Below, piece after piece: positions 41,416 through 50,370 of a DNA stretch of 64,000 nt. How positions within the stretch are numbered: the first letter of the stretch is position 1; the number at the start of each line of letters is the position of its first letter. Origin of the DNA: Armatimonadota bacterium (GTDB taxonomy: Bacteria; Armatimonadota; Fimbriimonadia; Fimbriimonadales; Fimbriimonadaceae). The notes under the pieces were generated by a model. It was not told where the DNA came from, made no database searches, and worked only from the letters and a program-made list of their open reading frames with translations. A program made the position numbers and the translations under genes. The stretch lies in the NCBI GenBank assembly GCA_016125185.1, contig WGMG01000004.1:124001-188000 (forward strand). The letters are read 5' to 3'.

Positions 41416-43437
41416 CTATTTCGCGGCGAAGCGGTTACGGCTGGCCACGCGGGCGGTGACATTGAAGAGGAGAGTCATGATCAGTAGGACCAAGGCTGCC
41501 GCCCACGCCTGATCGACCCAGCTATCGTACGGCGAAATGGCGTACAGGTAGATCTTCATCGTCAGCGACGAGATCGGCTGGGACGGATTGGTGACCAACT
41601 GGTCGCTTCCAAACGCGGTAAAGAGCAGCGGTGCGGTTTCGCCCGCGATTCGAGCGATGGCCAGCATGATGCCGGTCACAATGCCGCTACGAGCGGCGGG
41701 AAGCACCACCGAGCGGATGGCTTGCGAGCGCCGAGCGCCGAGGGCGAGCGCTCCTTCAAGGTACGCCTTGGGCACCAAGCGGAGCATTTCGTCCGTTGTT
41801 CGCAAGATGATCGGGATCATCATGATCGCCAACGCAAGGCCACCGGCCCAGGCCGAAAAGTGGCGAGCCGGAAGCACGAACGCGGCGTAGGCGAATAGGC
41901 CGATGACCACCGAGGGGATGCCGTTCAGAACGTCGGCGGCAAAGCGGATGCCACCCGAAATGCGTCCTTTGCCGAAGAGCGCGACGTAAACCCCGCCGAA
42001 CAGACCAACCGGGATGCCAACCGCCGAGGCGATGGCGATTAGGATTAGAGTTCCAACGATGGCGTTCTTCATGCCGCCGCCCTCCATTCCGGGCGGTCGA
42101 GGAAGCTCGGTGAACAGCGGAATGTTCAGCCCCTTGAGGCCGTGCGAGCAGACGTACAGTAACAGTGCGCCCAGTACGAAGCACGCGGTGAGCGCGCTCA
42201 GCGACAGGAGTCCCTGCCAGGTTACGTTGACGAACTTGCGCCAAGGACCGTTGTTGAAGAAGTTCTTGATTCGGCCAAATCCGAAATACGCCGCAATCGA
42301 CGCCAGCGTCAGCAGTTCAAAGGGTCGGAACAGACCCTTGATGCCATTAGCCGAGAGGTCCGAGCCGAACTGGAGAAGCACGATGCCAACGATGAACAGC
42401 CCAAACAGGATCGGGCCGCCGCGCTCGCCGGCGAACCGAAGCGCCGCCGCCATCTTGGATTCCTTCGTGGCTGCGCCCTTCACCTGTTTGGTGGTGACGA
42501 GGACGAGGAGGCGGGCGAAGCCGTTGACGATGACGGTGATGACGAACAGGATCAGGGCGATCTCCAGCAATGCAGAGCGCTGAAGGTCGTCGTTGTAGGC
42601 TTCGTTAAACTGGTTGGCCAGCAAGGCGGGCATCGTGTAGCCCGGCTGGAGGATAGACGCGGCGATCTTTGGCGTGTTGCCGATGACCATCACGACGGCC
42701 ATCGTCTCGCCAAGAGCGCGGCCCAAGCCGAGGATGACGGCACCGGTGATGCCGACCTTGGCTTCGGGCAGGACGACTCGCCAGATGGTTTCCCATTTGG
42801 TAGCGCCAAGGGCAAGCGAGGCCTCGCGTTGACCGGCGGGAACGGCGCGAAGGACTTCGCGGGAAATCGTGGTGATGACCGGCAGGATCATGATCGCGAG
42901 GATCACGCCGGCGGCAAGCATGTTGGTGAGGACCGGCGCCCCGCCAAACAGCGGATTCGAACCGAAGGTGTCTTTCAACCAAGGGCTGACGTGTGTGTTG
43001 AGGAATGGACACAGCACGAGGAAGCCCCACAGACCGAAGATGATGCTGGGAATGGCGGCCAGGAGTTCGATGACGAAGGAAATTGGGGTGGCGAACTTAC
43101 GCTTGGCGACTTCGCTGAGGAAGAGGGCCGAGCCGACGCCGAGCGGCAGGGCGATGAGGATCGCTAGCGCGGAGGAAACCAGCGTGCCGTAGATGAACGG
43201 CAGAGCGCCGTAGGTTTGGTGGGGCACGTCCCAAACCGAGTGGGTGAGGAACGAGAGTCCGAATCGGCCACGCGTCAGACTGCTGTTGAGGAACAGGCGG
43301 ATGCCGATCCAGCCGATCAGGATGACCACGAGAACGCCGAACAGAAGGGAAGCGCGCTCGAAGGCCAGGTCCTTAATAAGGGCGAAACCCGCCCGGCTCT
43401 TGAACCGGTCAGGACTAGACGAGGCCGTGTTAACCAC
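41416..43437 (-). CDS. Fused phosphate ABC transporter permease PstC-PstA
   Basis: 673 residues, twice the size of a Pst permease. Residues about 20-325 are PstC-like (YGALPFIYGTLVSSALAILI, LLAAIPSIIFGLWGFLVL, EASLALGATKWETIWRVVLP); about 380-673 are PstA-like (NAIVGTLILIAIASAVGIPV, LNGIPSVVIGLFAYA, EGALALGARRSQAIRSVVLP, then AGETAPLLFTA). Each half has its own EAA loop for the ATPase. The linker (330-400) carries two extra TM helices. It imports phosphate with PstS, encoded 38 bases upstream. No pstB or phoU is nearby. The GTG start lies inside a strong hairpin. Confidence 0.93.
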   Translation of the reverse strand: MVNTASSSPDRFKSRAGFALIKDLAFERASLLFGVLVVILIGWIGIRLFLNSSLTRGRFGLSFLTHSVWDVPHQTYGALPFIYGTLVSSALAILIALPLGVGSALFLSEVAKRKFATPISFVIELLAAIPSIIFGLWGFLVLCPFLNTHVSPWLKDTFGSNPLFGGAPVLTNMLAAGVILAIMILPVITTISREVLRAVPAGQREASLALGATKWETIWRVVLPEAKVGITGAVILGLGRALGETMAVVMVIGNTPKIAASILQPGYTMPALLANQFNEAYNDDLQRSALLEIALILFVITVIVNGFARLLVLVTTKQVKGAATKESKMAAALRFAGERGGPILFGLFIVGIVLLQFGSDLSANGIKGLFRPFELLTLASIAAYFGFGRIKNFFNNGPWRKFVNVTWQGLLSLSALTACFVLGALLLYVCSHGLKGLNIPLFTELPRPPGMEGGGMKNAIVGTLILIAIASAVGIPVGLFGGVYVALFGKGRISGGIRFAADVLNGIPSVVIGLFAYAAFVLPARHFSAWAGGLALAIMMIPIILRTTDEMLRLVPKAYLEGALALGARRSQAIRSVVLPAARSGIVTGIMLAIARIAGETAPLLFTAFGSDQLVTNPSQPISSLTMKIYLYAISPYDSWVDQAWAAALVLLIMTLLFNVTARVASRNRFAAK

Positions 43438-43443
43438 GGCCTC
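43421..43443 (-). promoter_or_regulatory. Intercistronic hairpin covering the pstCA start codon
   Basis: GAGGCCGTG and CACGGCCTC form a perfect 9-base stem with a five-base loop. On the minus strand the GTG start (43437-43435) lies in the 5' arm. Could limit translation of the permease relative to PstS, or stabilise the pstS message. Confidence 0.6.
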
Positions 43444-43475
43444 GGATATTTTCTTTACCTCTGGGTCTTTGCGAT

Positions 43476-44633
43476 CTATTTGGATGCTACGTCAACCTCG
43501 GAGAGAGCGGTTTTGTTCAGCTCGACGACCGAATCCGGAAGCGCGCCGTACTGCAAACCAGCCGACATCTTCTGACCCGGGCCGAGAGCCCACTCGATGA
43601 AGTCGAGGGTGGCTTTGGCCTTCGCCTTGTCCTTCGATGCCTTCGACATCAGAACATAAGTCATACCGCAAATCGGGTAGGCATCTTTGCTCGCGCCGTC
43701 CACGATTGAGACTCGGATGTCCTTTTTCAGGGCGTCGGCTGCGGCGTTCGCGGAAGCAGAGGTGCTTTCGACCGACGGCATCACGTACTCGCCGCTCTTG
43801 TTCTTCAGCGGTCCATAGGTGAGCTTGGCCTGCACGGCGTAAGCGAGTTCCACGTAGCCGATACAGCCCGGAGTCTGCTTGATGAGGCCAGCGACGCCGT
43901 CGTTGCCCTTACCGCCGATTCCGACCGGCCAGTTAACCGTCTTGCCCATACCCGGGCCGCTCTTCCACTCGGGCGAGACGGCGCTGAGGTAGTCGGTGAA
44001 GACGTAGGTGGTGCCGGAGCCATCCGATCGGTGGGCGATGGTGATCGCGGTGTCGGGAAGCTTCAGCTCAGGGTTCTGGCTGGCGATCTTCGGATCGTTC
44101 CACTTCGTGATCTTACCGAGGTACATGTCGGCGAGAACGTCGGACGAGAGCTTGAGCCCTTCCTTCACATCGGGAAGGTTGTAGGCGAGGACTTCGCAGC
44201 CAGAGACGACCGGGATTTGGACCGTCGGAGACGGCATGTCAGCAAGTTCCTTGTCTGAGAGCGGAGCGTCGCTCGCGCCGAAGTCGACCGTGCCCGCCTT
44301 ATACTGGGCAATACCCGCGCCGGAACCGACCGACTGGTAGTTGATCGTGATTCCTGGATTGTCCTTCTGATATTGGAAAATCCAAGCGCTCATGGCCGGG
44401 TAAACGAAGGATGATCCTGCGCCGTTGAGGGCGACGGATTCGCCGGTGCCCTTGGCCGTCGTTCCTCCGGTGGTCGAGGTCGCGTTCGATCCGCTGTCCG
44501 AAGGGCCGCAACCCGTCATGGCCACGGCGGCAAAGGCGATGGCGGCCAGAGCGGCGGAGCCAGCAAAAATCGTTCGCTTACTGCTCTTGCGCGTAGCGAT
44601 GTTCGTCTCGTTTGTCATTGGCAGAAGACCCAT
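43476..44633 (-). CDS. pstS: Phosphate ABC transporter substrate-binding lipoprotein PstS
   Basis: 385 residues. A lipoprotein signal (AALAAIAFAAVAMTGCGPSD, lipidated Cys after MTG) precedes the binding domain, with the phosphate-binding phrases LNGAGSSFVYPAMSAW, VDFGASDAPLSDKELA, and HRSDGSGTTYVFTDYL. It captures phosphate outside the inner membrane and hands it to PstCA. The ATG at 44633 has AAGGA about nine bases upstream; an internal ATG at 44618 is the alternative. Tandem 11-base CTTAAC repeats 41-58 bases upstream look like a Pho box. Confidence 0.95.
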   Translation of the reverse strand: MGLLPMTNETNIATRKSSKRTIFAGSAALAAIAFAAVAMTGCGPSDSGSNATSTTGGTTAKGTGESVALNGAGSSFVYPAMSAWIFQYQKDNPGITINYQSVGSGAGIAQYKAGTVDFGASDAPLSDKELADMPSPTVQIPVVSGCEVLAYNLPDVKEGLKLSSDVLADMYLGKITKWNDPKIASQNPELKLPDTAITIAHRSDGSGTTYVFTDYLSAVSPEWKSGPGMGKTVNWPVGIGGKGNDGVAGLIKQTPGCIGYVELAYAVQAKLTYGPLKNKSGEYVMPSVESTSASANAAADALKKDIRVSIVDGASKDAYPICGMTYVLMSKASKDKAKAKATLDFIEWALGPGQKMSAGLQYGALPDSVVELNKTALSEVDVASK

Positions 44634-44673
44634 TATTAATTGTCCTTGACGCCCATGAACGTACTGAATATTC

Positions 44674-44691
44674 GTTAAGAGAATGTTAAGA
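44674..44691 (-). promoter_or_regulatory. Putative Pho box upstream of pstS
   Basis: On the minus strand CTTAACATTCTCTTAACG: two CTTAAC hexamers with an exact 11-base period, and a weaker third unit (TTCAGT) about 10-11 bases further. This matches the direct-repeat architecture bound by PhoB/PhoP/SphR regulators, closest to the cyanobacterial CTTAACCT type. Confidence 0.6.
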
Positions 44692-44768
44692 AAACCCCGA
44701 AATTATCCTCGTTTGAACTAGAGAAAGCTCCTCGGCCTCCTAGCCTCCTTAACATTTGCGAGGGCGGG

Positions 44769-44774
44769 TAATCT
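44769..44774 (+). promoter_or_regulatory. Candidate leaderless -10 box for the M42 peptidase
   Basis: TAATCT, six bases before the ATG at 44781. Confidence 0.45.
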
Positions 44775-44780
44775 CGCCGG

Positions 44781-45857
44781 ATGCGTTCTGAGTCACTTGA
44801 GTTTCTAAAGGCAATCGTTAACGTTCCGAGCCCCTCTGGCTTCGAGGAGTACGCCGCCGAAGTCTATCGCCAATACACCAAGGCTTTTGCCGACGACATC
44901 AAGACCGACGTCCACGGCAACGTGGCCGCGATTCTGAATCCCGACGCCGAGATGAAGATCATGCTCGCCGGCCATATGGACGAGATCGGCTTCCTCATTC
45001 ACTATATAGGCGACGATGGTTTGCTCTACTTCAGCACCATCGGCGGGCACGATAGCGCCATCCCGGTCGGGCAACGAGTTTGGGTTCACGGCAAAGAACG
45101 CATCCCGGGCATCATTGGCCGCAAGGCGATCCACCTCTTAAAGGATGAAGAGCGCAAGAAGAAACCGGAGATCGACGACCTTTGGATCGACATCGGCTGT
45201 ACCTCGAAAGAAGAAGCGGAGAAATTGGTGTCGCTCGGCGACCCGGTGACGTATCAGTACGAATTCCAAATGCTCCAAGGCGACCGAGCATCCGCCCGTG
45301 GATTTGACAACAAAATGGGTAGTTTTATCGTCGCCGAGGCGTTGCGGATGCTGAAGGAAGAAGGCGGGCTGCACCCGGGCGTCGGCGTGTACGCGGTAGC
45401 GACGGTGCAAGAAGAGATCGGTCTGCGCGGTGCGCGCACGAGCAGCTATTGGATCAACGCGCAATCTGGATTGGCGGTGGACGTCAACCACGCGATCGAC
45501 TATCCGTCGGTGAGCAAAACCAAATACGGCCAACTCGATGTGGGCAAGGGCCCGTCGGTGATGCGTGGGGCGAATGCGAACCCAATTGTGTTCCGAATGA
45601 TTCTCGACGCCTGCGACAACGCGGATATCCCTTATCAGGTAGACGTGACCGGTGGTGGGACGGGTACGGATGGTAATGCCATGCAGCTAAATCGGGCGGG
45701 AATGGCGGTTGGAATCGTGGGAGTTCCGCTGCGGTATATGCATACACCGGTCGAATTACTAAGTCTGACCGATGTGGAGAATTGCGCCAAATTGATGGCC
45801 GCCTATTGCCGGTCGGTAACACCGGAGACAGATTTCACACCGAGAATCGTACGATAA
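44781..45857 (+). CDS. M42-family metallo-aminopeptidase (FrvX/TET-like)
   Basis: 358 residues. The two-metal site is readable: MLAGHMDEIGFLIHYIGDDG (His and first ligands), ARGFDNKMGSF (bridging Asp), TVQEEIGLRGA (catalytic Glu and ligand Glu), and AVDVNHAIDYP (Asp), with a final MHTPVELLSLTDV His. M42 enzymes form large tetrahedral particles that trim peptides, or deblock sugars or peptides in the FrvX type. It is divergent from pstS. The start has TAATCT six bases upstream and no Shine-Dalgarno. Confidence 0.93.
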   Translation: MRSESLEFLKAIVNVPSPSGFEEYAAEVYRQYTKAFADDIKTDVHGNVAAILNPDAEMKIMLAGHMDEIGFLIHYIGDDGLLYFSTIGGHDSAIPVGQRVWVHGKERIPGIIGRKAIHLLKDEERKKKPEIDDLWIDIGCTSKEEAEKLVSLGDPVTYQYEFQMLQGDRASARGFDNKMGSFIVAEALRMLKEEGGLHPGVGVYAVATVQEEIGLRGARTSSYWINAQSGLAVDVNHAIDYPSVSKTKYGQLDVGKGPSVMRGANANPIVFRMILDACDNADIPYQVDVTGGGTGTDGNAMQLNRAGMAVGIVGVPLRYMHTPVELLSLTDVENCAKLMAAYCRSVTPETDFTPRIVR

Positions 45858-45984
45858 ACGACAGAATTGGATAAGAATCGGTTATACCAAGTACATTTAC
45901 CAGTGGATTTGGGCCCAAAACGTCCATGCCATGGCATATACTCAATCTTGTTCGTTGCGGCGTGGCGGCGGACAAGGTTTATTG

Positions 45985-46653
45985 ATGAAAGGGTTATTTT
46001 TAGCTGGTTTCGTTGTGCTGGGTGCAACCGCTTTTGCGGGTACCGTGGATGACTTTATGACGGGTTCGTATAACAGCGGCTCGTTCACAAGCGGATCTGT
46101 TTCCGCTTGGACTTCGGCATCGAGCGCGCTGGGTGGCATTCGCTACGACGTGCTCACGATTACTGACAATCCGTTTGTCGGCGACGCGAAGACTCGAGTC
46201 ATCACGACTCCGGGAATTCTCGAAGTCAGCACGGACACCGACGTGGACACGACGTTTACCTTGGGCTATGGGTATGCGCTGAGCTCTACCTCTCCGGCGT
46301 CTAACGAACTGAACGTCAACTGGACTTCGACTCCGCTTTTGAGCATGACGTTCCGATCGAACGACATTGCGCAGAACGTGACGGCGACGATCTACACCAA
46401 TGGCGGCGCTTCGAGCTACACACGCACGCTCGGCATCGCTGGTGGCATCGTCCCGGCTTCTCCGCAGACCTACATGTTCGACTTCACGTCCGATGCCGCA
46501 AGCCTCGGCGACGTTGATGCAGTCAAGTTCGACTTCGATCCGGCCCCTGGCGCAGACTTCTCGCTCACGGGTATCAACAGCGTTCCTGAGCCGGCAAGCA
46601 TCGCCGCCCTCGCAATCGGCGCGGCTGCTCTGCTTCGACGCAAGAAGAAGTAA
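45985..46653 (+). CDS. PEP-CTERM sorted surface protein 2
   Basis: 222 residues: signal peptide MKGLFLAGFVVLGATAFAG, a Ser/Thr-rich beta-sandwich-like body with no Cys, and the sorting end SVPEPASIAALAIGAAALLR followed by RKKK. ATG at 45985 is chosen because AAGG lies eight bases upstream and it starts the signal peptide. No exosortase gene is near. A terminator follows directly. Confidence 0.85.
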   Translation: MKGLFLAGFVVLGATAFAGTVDDFMTGSYNSGSFTSGSVSAWTSASSALGGIRYDVLTITDNPFVGDAKTRVITTPGILEVSTDTDVDTTFTLGYGYALSSTSPASNELNVNWTSTPLLSMTFRSNDIAQNVTATIYTNGGASSYTRTLGIAGGIVPASPQTYMFDFTSDAASLGDVDAVKFDFDPAPGADFSLTGINSVPEPASIAALAIGAAALLRRKKK

Positions 46654-46674
46654 GGTTCGTCGAATAACCTCATC

Positions 46675-46708
46675 GAAGCCCCTGCGAGTCATCGGAGGGG
46701 CTTTTTTG
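46675..46708 (+). terminator. Rho-independent terminator after PEP-CTERM gene 2
   Basis: AAGCCCCT and AGGGGCTT arms with a loop of about twelve bases, then TTTTTT. Confidence 0.8.
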
Positions 46709-46769
46709 ATGCCGACCTGGTCCTAATGTGCCGGTCATAGTGCTAGGGCCCGGCACGGGGCCGATCTTC

Positions 46770-46775
46770 CATAAT
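46770..46775 (+). promoter_or_regulatory. Candidate leaderless -10 box for rimO
   Basis: CATAAT, six bases before the ATG at 46782. An AAAGG overlaps the spacer and could act as a weak ribosome site if transcription starts earlier. Confidence 0.35.
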
Positions 46776-46781
46776 AAAGGT

Positions 46782-48170
46782 ATGTCCGAAGGAAAAGTCC
46801 GCATCGTTACGCTCGGCTGCGCGAAGAATGACGTCGATAGCGAAGAGATTGCGGGTGTCCTGCAGAAGTCGGGCTACAGCGTCGACGGTGTCTCCAAACG
46901 AACAGATGTGACCGTTATCAACACCTGTGGGTTCCTGGAGGCTTCCAAGCGGGAGTCCATCGACGCAATCAAACAGGCGATTAAGGACAAGCAAAAGGGC
47001 CTGACCGGTAAGGTCATCGTGGCCGGATGTCTGGCCCAGCGTATGGGTGCCGACCTGATTCGGCTCGCGCCGGGAGCCGATGCTTACGTGGGCGTCGGTC
47101 AAATGGGGCGGTTCGATGAGATCGTCAAGACGACCTTGACTTCGCAGGAGCGATTTGTGGATGTGGCTCCACCTCACCACCGATGGGCCGACGTCGAGAC
47201 ACGAGCGAGGAGCGGAAAGCCGTGGAGCGCCTACCTGAAGGTGAGCGAAGGGTGCGACCACAAATGCACGTTCTGCACCATCCCCAGCTTCCGCGGCAAG
47301 CACGATAGCAAACCGATTGAGCGAGTGGTGGCCGAAGCCCGGCACTTGGCGCGAATCGGCGTTCGGGAAATCAACCTGATCGCCCAGGACGTCACGCAGT
47401 ACGGCTACGATCTGTACAAGGAGTTCACCCTGCCAAAGCTACTGCGCGAGCTCAACGCCATCGAGGGTATCGACTGGGTGCGCATCCTCTATTTCTATCC
47501 CAATCGCCTGACCGACGAGGTCATCGAGGCGATGGCGACCCTGCCCAAGGTGGCGAAATACATCGACATCCCGCTCCAGCACGCCCACCCGGAGACACTG
47601 AGACGAATGAAGCGGCCATGGGAAGGCGAGCGGTACCTGAAGTTGCTGGAGAAGGTGCGGGCGGCGATGCCGGACGTGGCGATCCGAACAACGTTCATCG
47701 TAGGATTCCCGGGCGAGACTGACGAAGAGTTCGATTACCTGTGCGACTTCGTCAAGGACGCGCACCTGGACCGCGTAGGAGCCTTCTTGTATTCGCGCGA
47801 GCCGGGCACGCCCAGCCACGACATGCCCGACCAGGTTTCACCACGCGTGAAGCAACAGCGGTTCGACCGACTGATGACGCTTCAGCAAGGCATTTCGCAA
47901 GCGGTCAACGACTCGTGGCTGAACCGCGATTTGCGGGTTTTGGTCGAAGACGAACAGCAGGGCTGGCTCGTGGGTCGGTCGCACCGCGACGCGCCGGATA
48001 TTGATGGTCTGGTGTTCTTCAAGGGCACGGCCAAGCCGGGCGAAATGGTGGACGTGACCGTCAACGAAGCCGAACCATACGACCTGTTCGGGGTCGAAAA
48101 GGGCTCGGGCATCTCGGCCAAGAAGCGGCTGGAGCCGCTCCGCATGGCGGGTCCGAAGGCTCCGCAGTGA
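46782..48170 (+). CDS. rimO: Ribosomal protein S12 methylthiotransferase RimO
   Basis: 462 residues. N-terminal MTTase domain with three cluster Cys (Cys13 in TLGCAKNDVDSE, Cys49 in NTCGFLE, Cys83 in AGCLAQRMG), radical-SAM domain with Cys158, Cys162 and Cys165 (EGCDHKCTFCTIP), and a C-terminal TRAM domain (LRVLVEDEQQGWLVGRSHRD). RimO thiomethylates the conserved Asp of ribosomal protein S12. The start at 46782 gives the standard family N-terminus (KVRIVTLGCAKN). The A+T-rich methyltransferase gene follows after 36 bases. Confidence 0.95.
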   Translation: MSEGKVRIVTLGCAKNDVDSEEIAGVLQKSGYSVDGVSKRTDVTVINTCGFLEASKRESIDAIKQAIKDKQKGLTGKVIVAGCLAQRMGADLIRLAPGADAYVGVGQMGRFDEIVKTTLTSQERFVDVAPPHHRWADVETRARSGKPWSAYLKVSEGCDHKCTFCTIPSFRGKHDSKPIERVVAEARHLARIGVREINLIAQDVTQYGYDLYKEFTLPKLLRELNAIEGIDWVRILYFYPNRLTDEVIEAMATLPKVAKYIDIPLQHAHPETLRRMKRPWEGERYLKLLEKVRAAMPDVAIRTTFIVGFPGETDEEFDYLCDFVKDAHLDRVGAFLYSREPGTPSHDMPDQVSPRVKQQRFDRLMTLQQGISQAVNDSWLNRDLRVLVEDEQQGWLVGRSHRDAPDIDGLVFFKGTAKPGEMVDVTVNEAEPYDLFGVEKGSGISAKKRLEPLRMAGPKAPQ

Positions 48171-48206
48171 GCGACCTAACTCTGCTACATTACTAGAGAA
48201 TGATTA

Positions 48207-49466
48207 ATGCCAAATAGCAAGCCATCCCTATCTTTGTTTACTGGTGCCGGAGGACTGGACCTCGGCTTAGAGTCTGCAGGCTTTGCCGTTTCGTTGTGTA
48301 TCGAACTAGATACTGATGCGCGAGCAACAATCTCGAAGAACATAAGTGACTGGAAACTTAGTGAGCCGGGAGATATATTAGTTCTTGAACCTCAAGAGCT
48401 TGCTTTGCAATCAGGACTGGGCCCTGGTGATATTGCGCTTATTTCCGCTGGTCCCCCTTGTCAACCCTTCTCCAAGTCATCGTATTGGGCTCATGAGCCT
48501 CGAAAAATGAAGGACGAAAGGGCGTCAACAATACGTCGAACGCTTGAAGTTATCGACTATTTTCAACCGGATGCAATCCTTATCGAGAACGTTCGAGGCT
48601 TAACTTATACAAATAAGAATGAAGGCTACTTAGAGATTCAGCGAGGCCTACGGCTAATTAATGAAAAGCATAAGACGGCCTATGAACTTCAATGTCTCAC
48701 TTTGGATGCTGCAAAATTTGGCGTTCCTCAGCACCGCGAACGAAGCATTCTCGTGGCGCATAGACTTGGGAAGCTGCTCTCGGTGCCTGAAACTCACCAA
48801 ACAAATAGAATAGATCCAGTAAATGATTTGCCGTTCTGCCCTAACACATGGGATGCGATAGGGCACATCGCTCCTACAAATTTGGCTGAATTGGAACTGA
48901 CTGGGAAATGGGCAGACTTAATCCCCAGTATCCCGGAAGGTTCAAATTATCTTTATCACACGGAAAGAGGCGATGGCGTCGAATTGTTTGGACATAGGAC
49001 AAAGTTCTGGTCATTTCTACTAAAGCTTGCAAAGGCTCGTCAATCATGGACAATTCAAGCTTCACCTGGTCCGGCAACCGGCCCATTTCATTGGGATAAT
49101 CGGAGGCTGTCAGTTGGCGAAGCAGCCGCACTACAGACTTTCCCAGATGGTTTCCTTTTTGAAGGCAATTATAGAAGTCAACTGAAGCAAATCGGCAATG
49201 CTGTTCCTCCAGGTTTGGGATTCGTCCTGGGATGTGCGCTCCTCGATCAATGGTTCGATTCCCCAAAAGTACAGGCCAATAAATTCATACCCCCGTTAAA
49301 GAGTTCGATACCTGAGCCTGAGGTTGTAAGAGCTGTGCCTGGTAAGTACTTACAGAATGTTGGCCCAAAGGCGGCTCATCCAGGACATGGCTTGGGCCCA
49401 GGCGCAACAAGAAGAATTGTCAATTCTCAGAAAACTAGAAAGACGTCAAATAATCCCGCTGCTTGA
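48207..49466 (+). CDS. DNA (cytosine-5-)-methyltransferase
   Basis: 419 residues. Motif I SLFTGAGGLDLGLE, motif IV AGPPCQPFS with catalytic Cys85, motif VI ENVRG, motif VIII QHRER and motif X QIGNAVPP are all present in order, so it should be active. The target-recognition region between VIII and IX is about 130 residues; the sequence it reads cannot be told. The gene is clearly A+T-richer than rimO before it, and it converges on the nuclease-like gene with a 32-base tail overlap. Together with that gene and the ParB-like gene it looks like a restriction-modification or defence locus. Confidence 0.93.
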   Translation: MPNSKPSLSLFTGAGGLDLGLESAGFAVSLCIELDTDARATISKNISDWKLSEPGDILVLEPQELALQSGLGPGDIALISAGPPCQPFSKSSYWAHEPRKMKDERASTIRRTLEVIDYFQPDAILIENVRGLTYTNKNEGYLEIQRGLRLINEKHKTAYELQCLTLDAAKFGVPQHRERSILVAHRLGKLLSVPETHQTNRIDPVNDLPFCPNTWDAIGHIAPTNLAELELTGKWADLIPSIPEGSNYLYHTERGDGVELFGHRTKFWSFLLKLAKARQSWTIQASPGPATGPFHWDNRRLSVGEAAALQTFPDGFLFEGNYRSQLKQIGNAVPPGLGFVLGCALLDQWFDSPKVQANKFIPPLKSSIPEPEVVRAVPGKYLQNVGPKAAHPGHGLGPGATRRIVNSQKTRKTSNNPAA

Positions 49467-50370
49467 GTCTGACTTCAGAGACCCTACTTGCGTTCCAGTT
49501 CTTTAAGGATGAATTCAGCTCGTTTGGCAGTTTTATGTCTTTAAGAAGGAATTCTAATCGTAAACGATCCAGAATCATGCCGGCTCGCTTAGAGTCTGTA
49601 TGCCAGCTAGTACGATCGCTGTCGTAGATTCCGGGAATCGCCATGGCGCGGGTTGGCTTTGTTAATAATGCGAGACGTGTCTGCCACGCACCTTCTTCGA
49701 AAGCAAGGTCACCTAATTTGTCCTTCCAATTTCTACCAATTGCACACTGAGTCAGAGTCACTAATTGTCCAGGCATATTATCTGGGAAGGGCTTCCAAGC
49801 TATAACATCGAGCCCATCATCCTTTTCATGTCCATCCACAAAGTCCTCAACATTCCCCAGCATCTCGGCAGTCTCAGAAGAGACATATTCAACAGCTGCT
49901 CTAAAGGGGACTGGAACTGGAGCACGTCTCGGCGCGCCAAATCGAAACGAGCGCCCCCCAATATAGCTCGCCATTGCGTGTGCAACAAGCTCCTCAAATA
50001 GCTCCGATGGCGTGCTTGCGGCTCCATTTTTATAGGAGAGGTCGTCGTATGTCCAAGCTAGGGAAAGGAGTACTAGGAAGTCATGGACATGATGTGTACT
50101 TTCTTGGGTGCTGTTGGTAGAAATTCCAGTTTTGCCTATCCTGAGCGGGTACACGTCTCCAACAATGGATTGACGTCTTACCAGAGTTCGTTTAAGATCA
50201 CTTAGAAGTGTTTCGCTTTCTAAATCTGCAGATGATAGATTCTGGCTATCAATTTCCTCAAGGAAAATTGAATACGGAAGGAAACCTTCAAGTCCTTGAT
50301 CAATGATTAAGCTGGCTTCAACCCAAGTCGCCATCGCGTTTGAACGGGTATCGCTTGGAGCCTGTAACAT
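49435..50370 (-). CDS. Putative restriction endonuclease-like protein (PD-(D/E)XK-type signature)
   Basis: 311 residues, no signal peptide. A Glu on a helix (SELFEELVAHAMAS, Glu126/127), then DDGLDVIAWKPFPDN (Asp188) and LVTLTQCAIGRNWKDK resemble the E...(G)xD...Q/ExK core of PD-(D/E)XK nucleases, in a variant where Gln208 stands at the first position of the final pair. Similar GxDxxxW...QCxxGxxW proteins occur in defence neighbourhoods (recalled, not searched). The ATG at 50370 shares its A with the stop of the ParB-like gene (TAATG), so translation is coupled. It would supply the cutting activity opposite the methyltransferase; untested. Confidence 0.6.
   Translation of the reverse strand: MLQAPSDTRSNAMATWVEASLIIDQGLEGFLPYSIFLEEIDSQNLSSADLESETLLSDLKRTLVRRQSIVGDVYPLRIGKTGISTNSTQESTHHVHDFLVLLSLAWTYDDLSYKNGAASTPSELFEELVAHAMASYIGGRSFRFGAPRRAPVPVPFRAAVEYVSSETAEMLGNVEDFVDGHEKDDGLDVIAWKPFPDNMPGQLVTLTQCAIGRNWKDKLGDLAFEEGAWQTRLALLTKPTRAMAIPGIYDSDRTSWHTDSKRAGMILDRLRLEFLLKDIKLPNELNSSLKNWNASRVSEVRLKQRDYLTSF

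Noticed and set aside
44751-44766. Second Pho box (CCTTAACATTT) serving the M42 peptidase gene
   Set aside because: Only one CTTAAC unit; no phased partner 11 bases away.
49435-49466. Frameshift at the methyltransferase/nuclease junction
   Set aside because: The two genes converge and simply overlap by 32 bases; both C-termini read normally.
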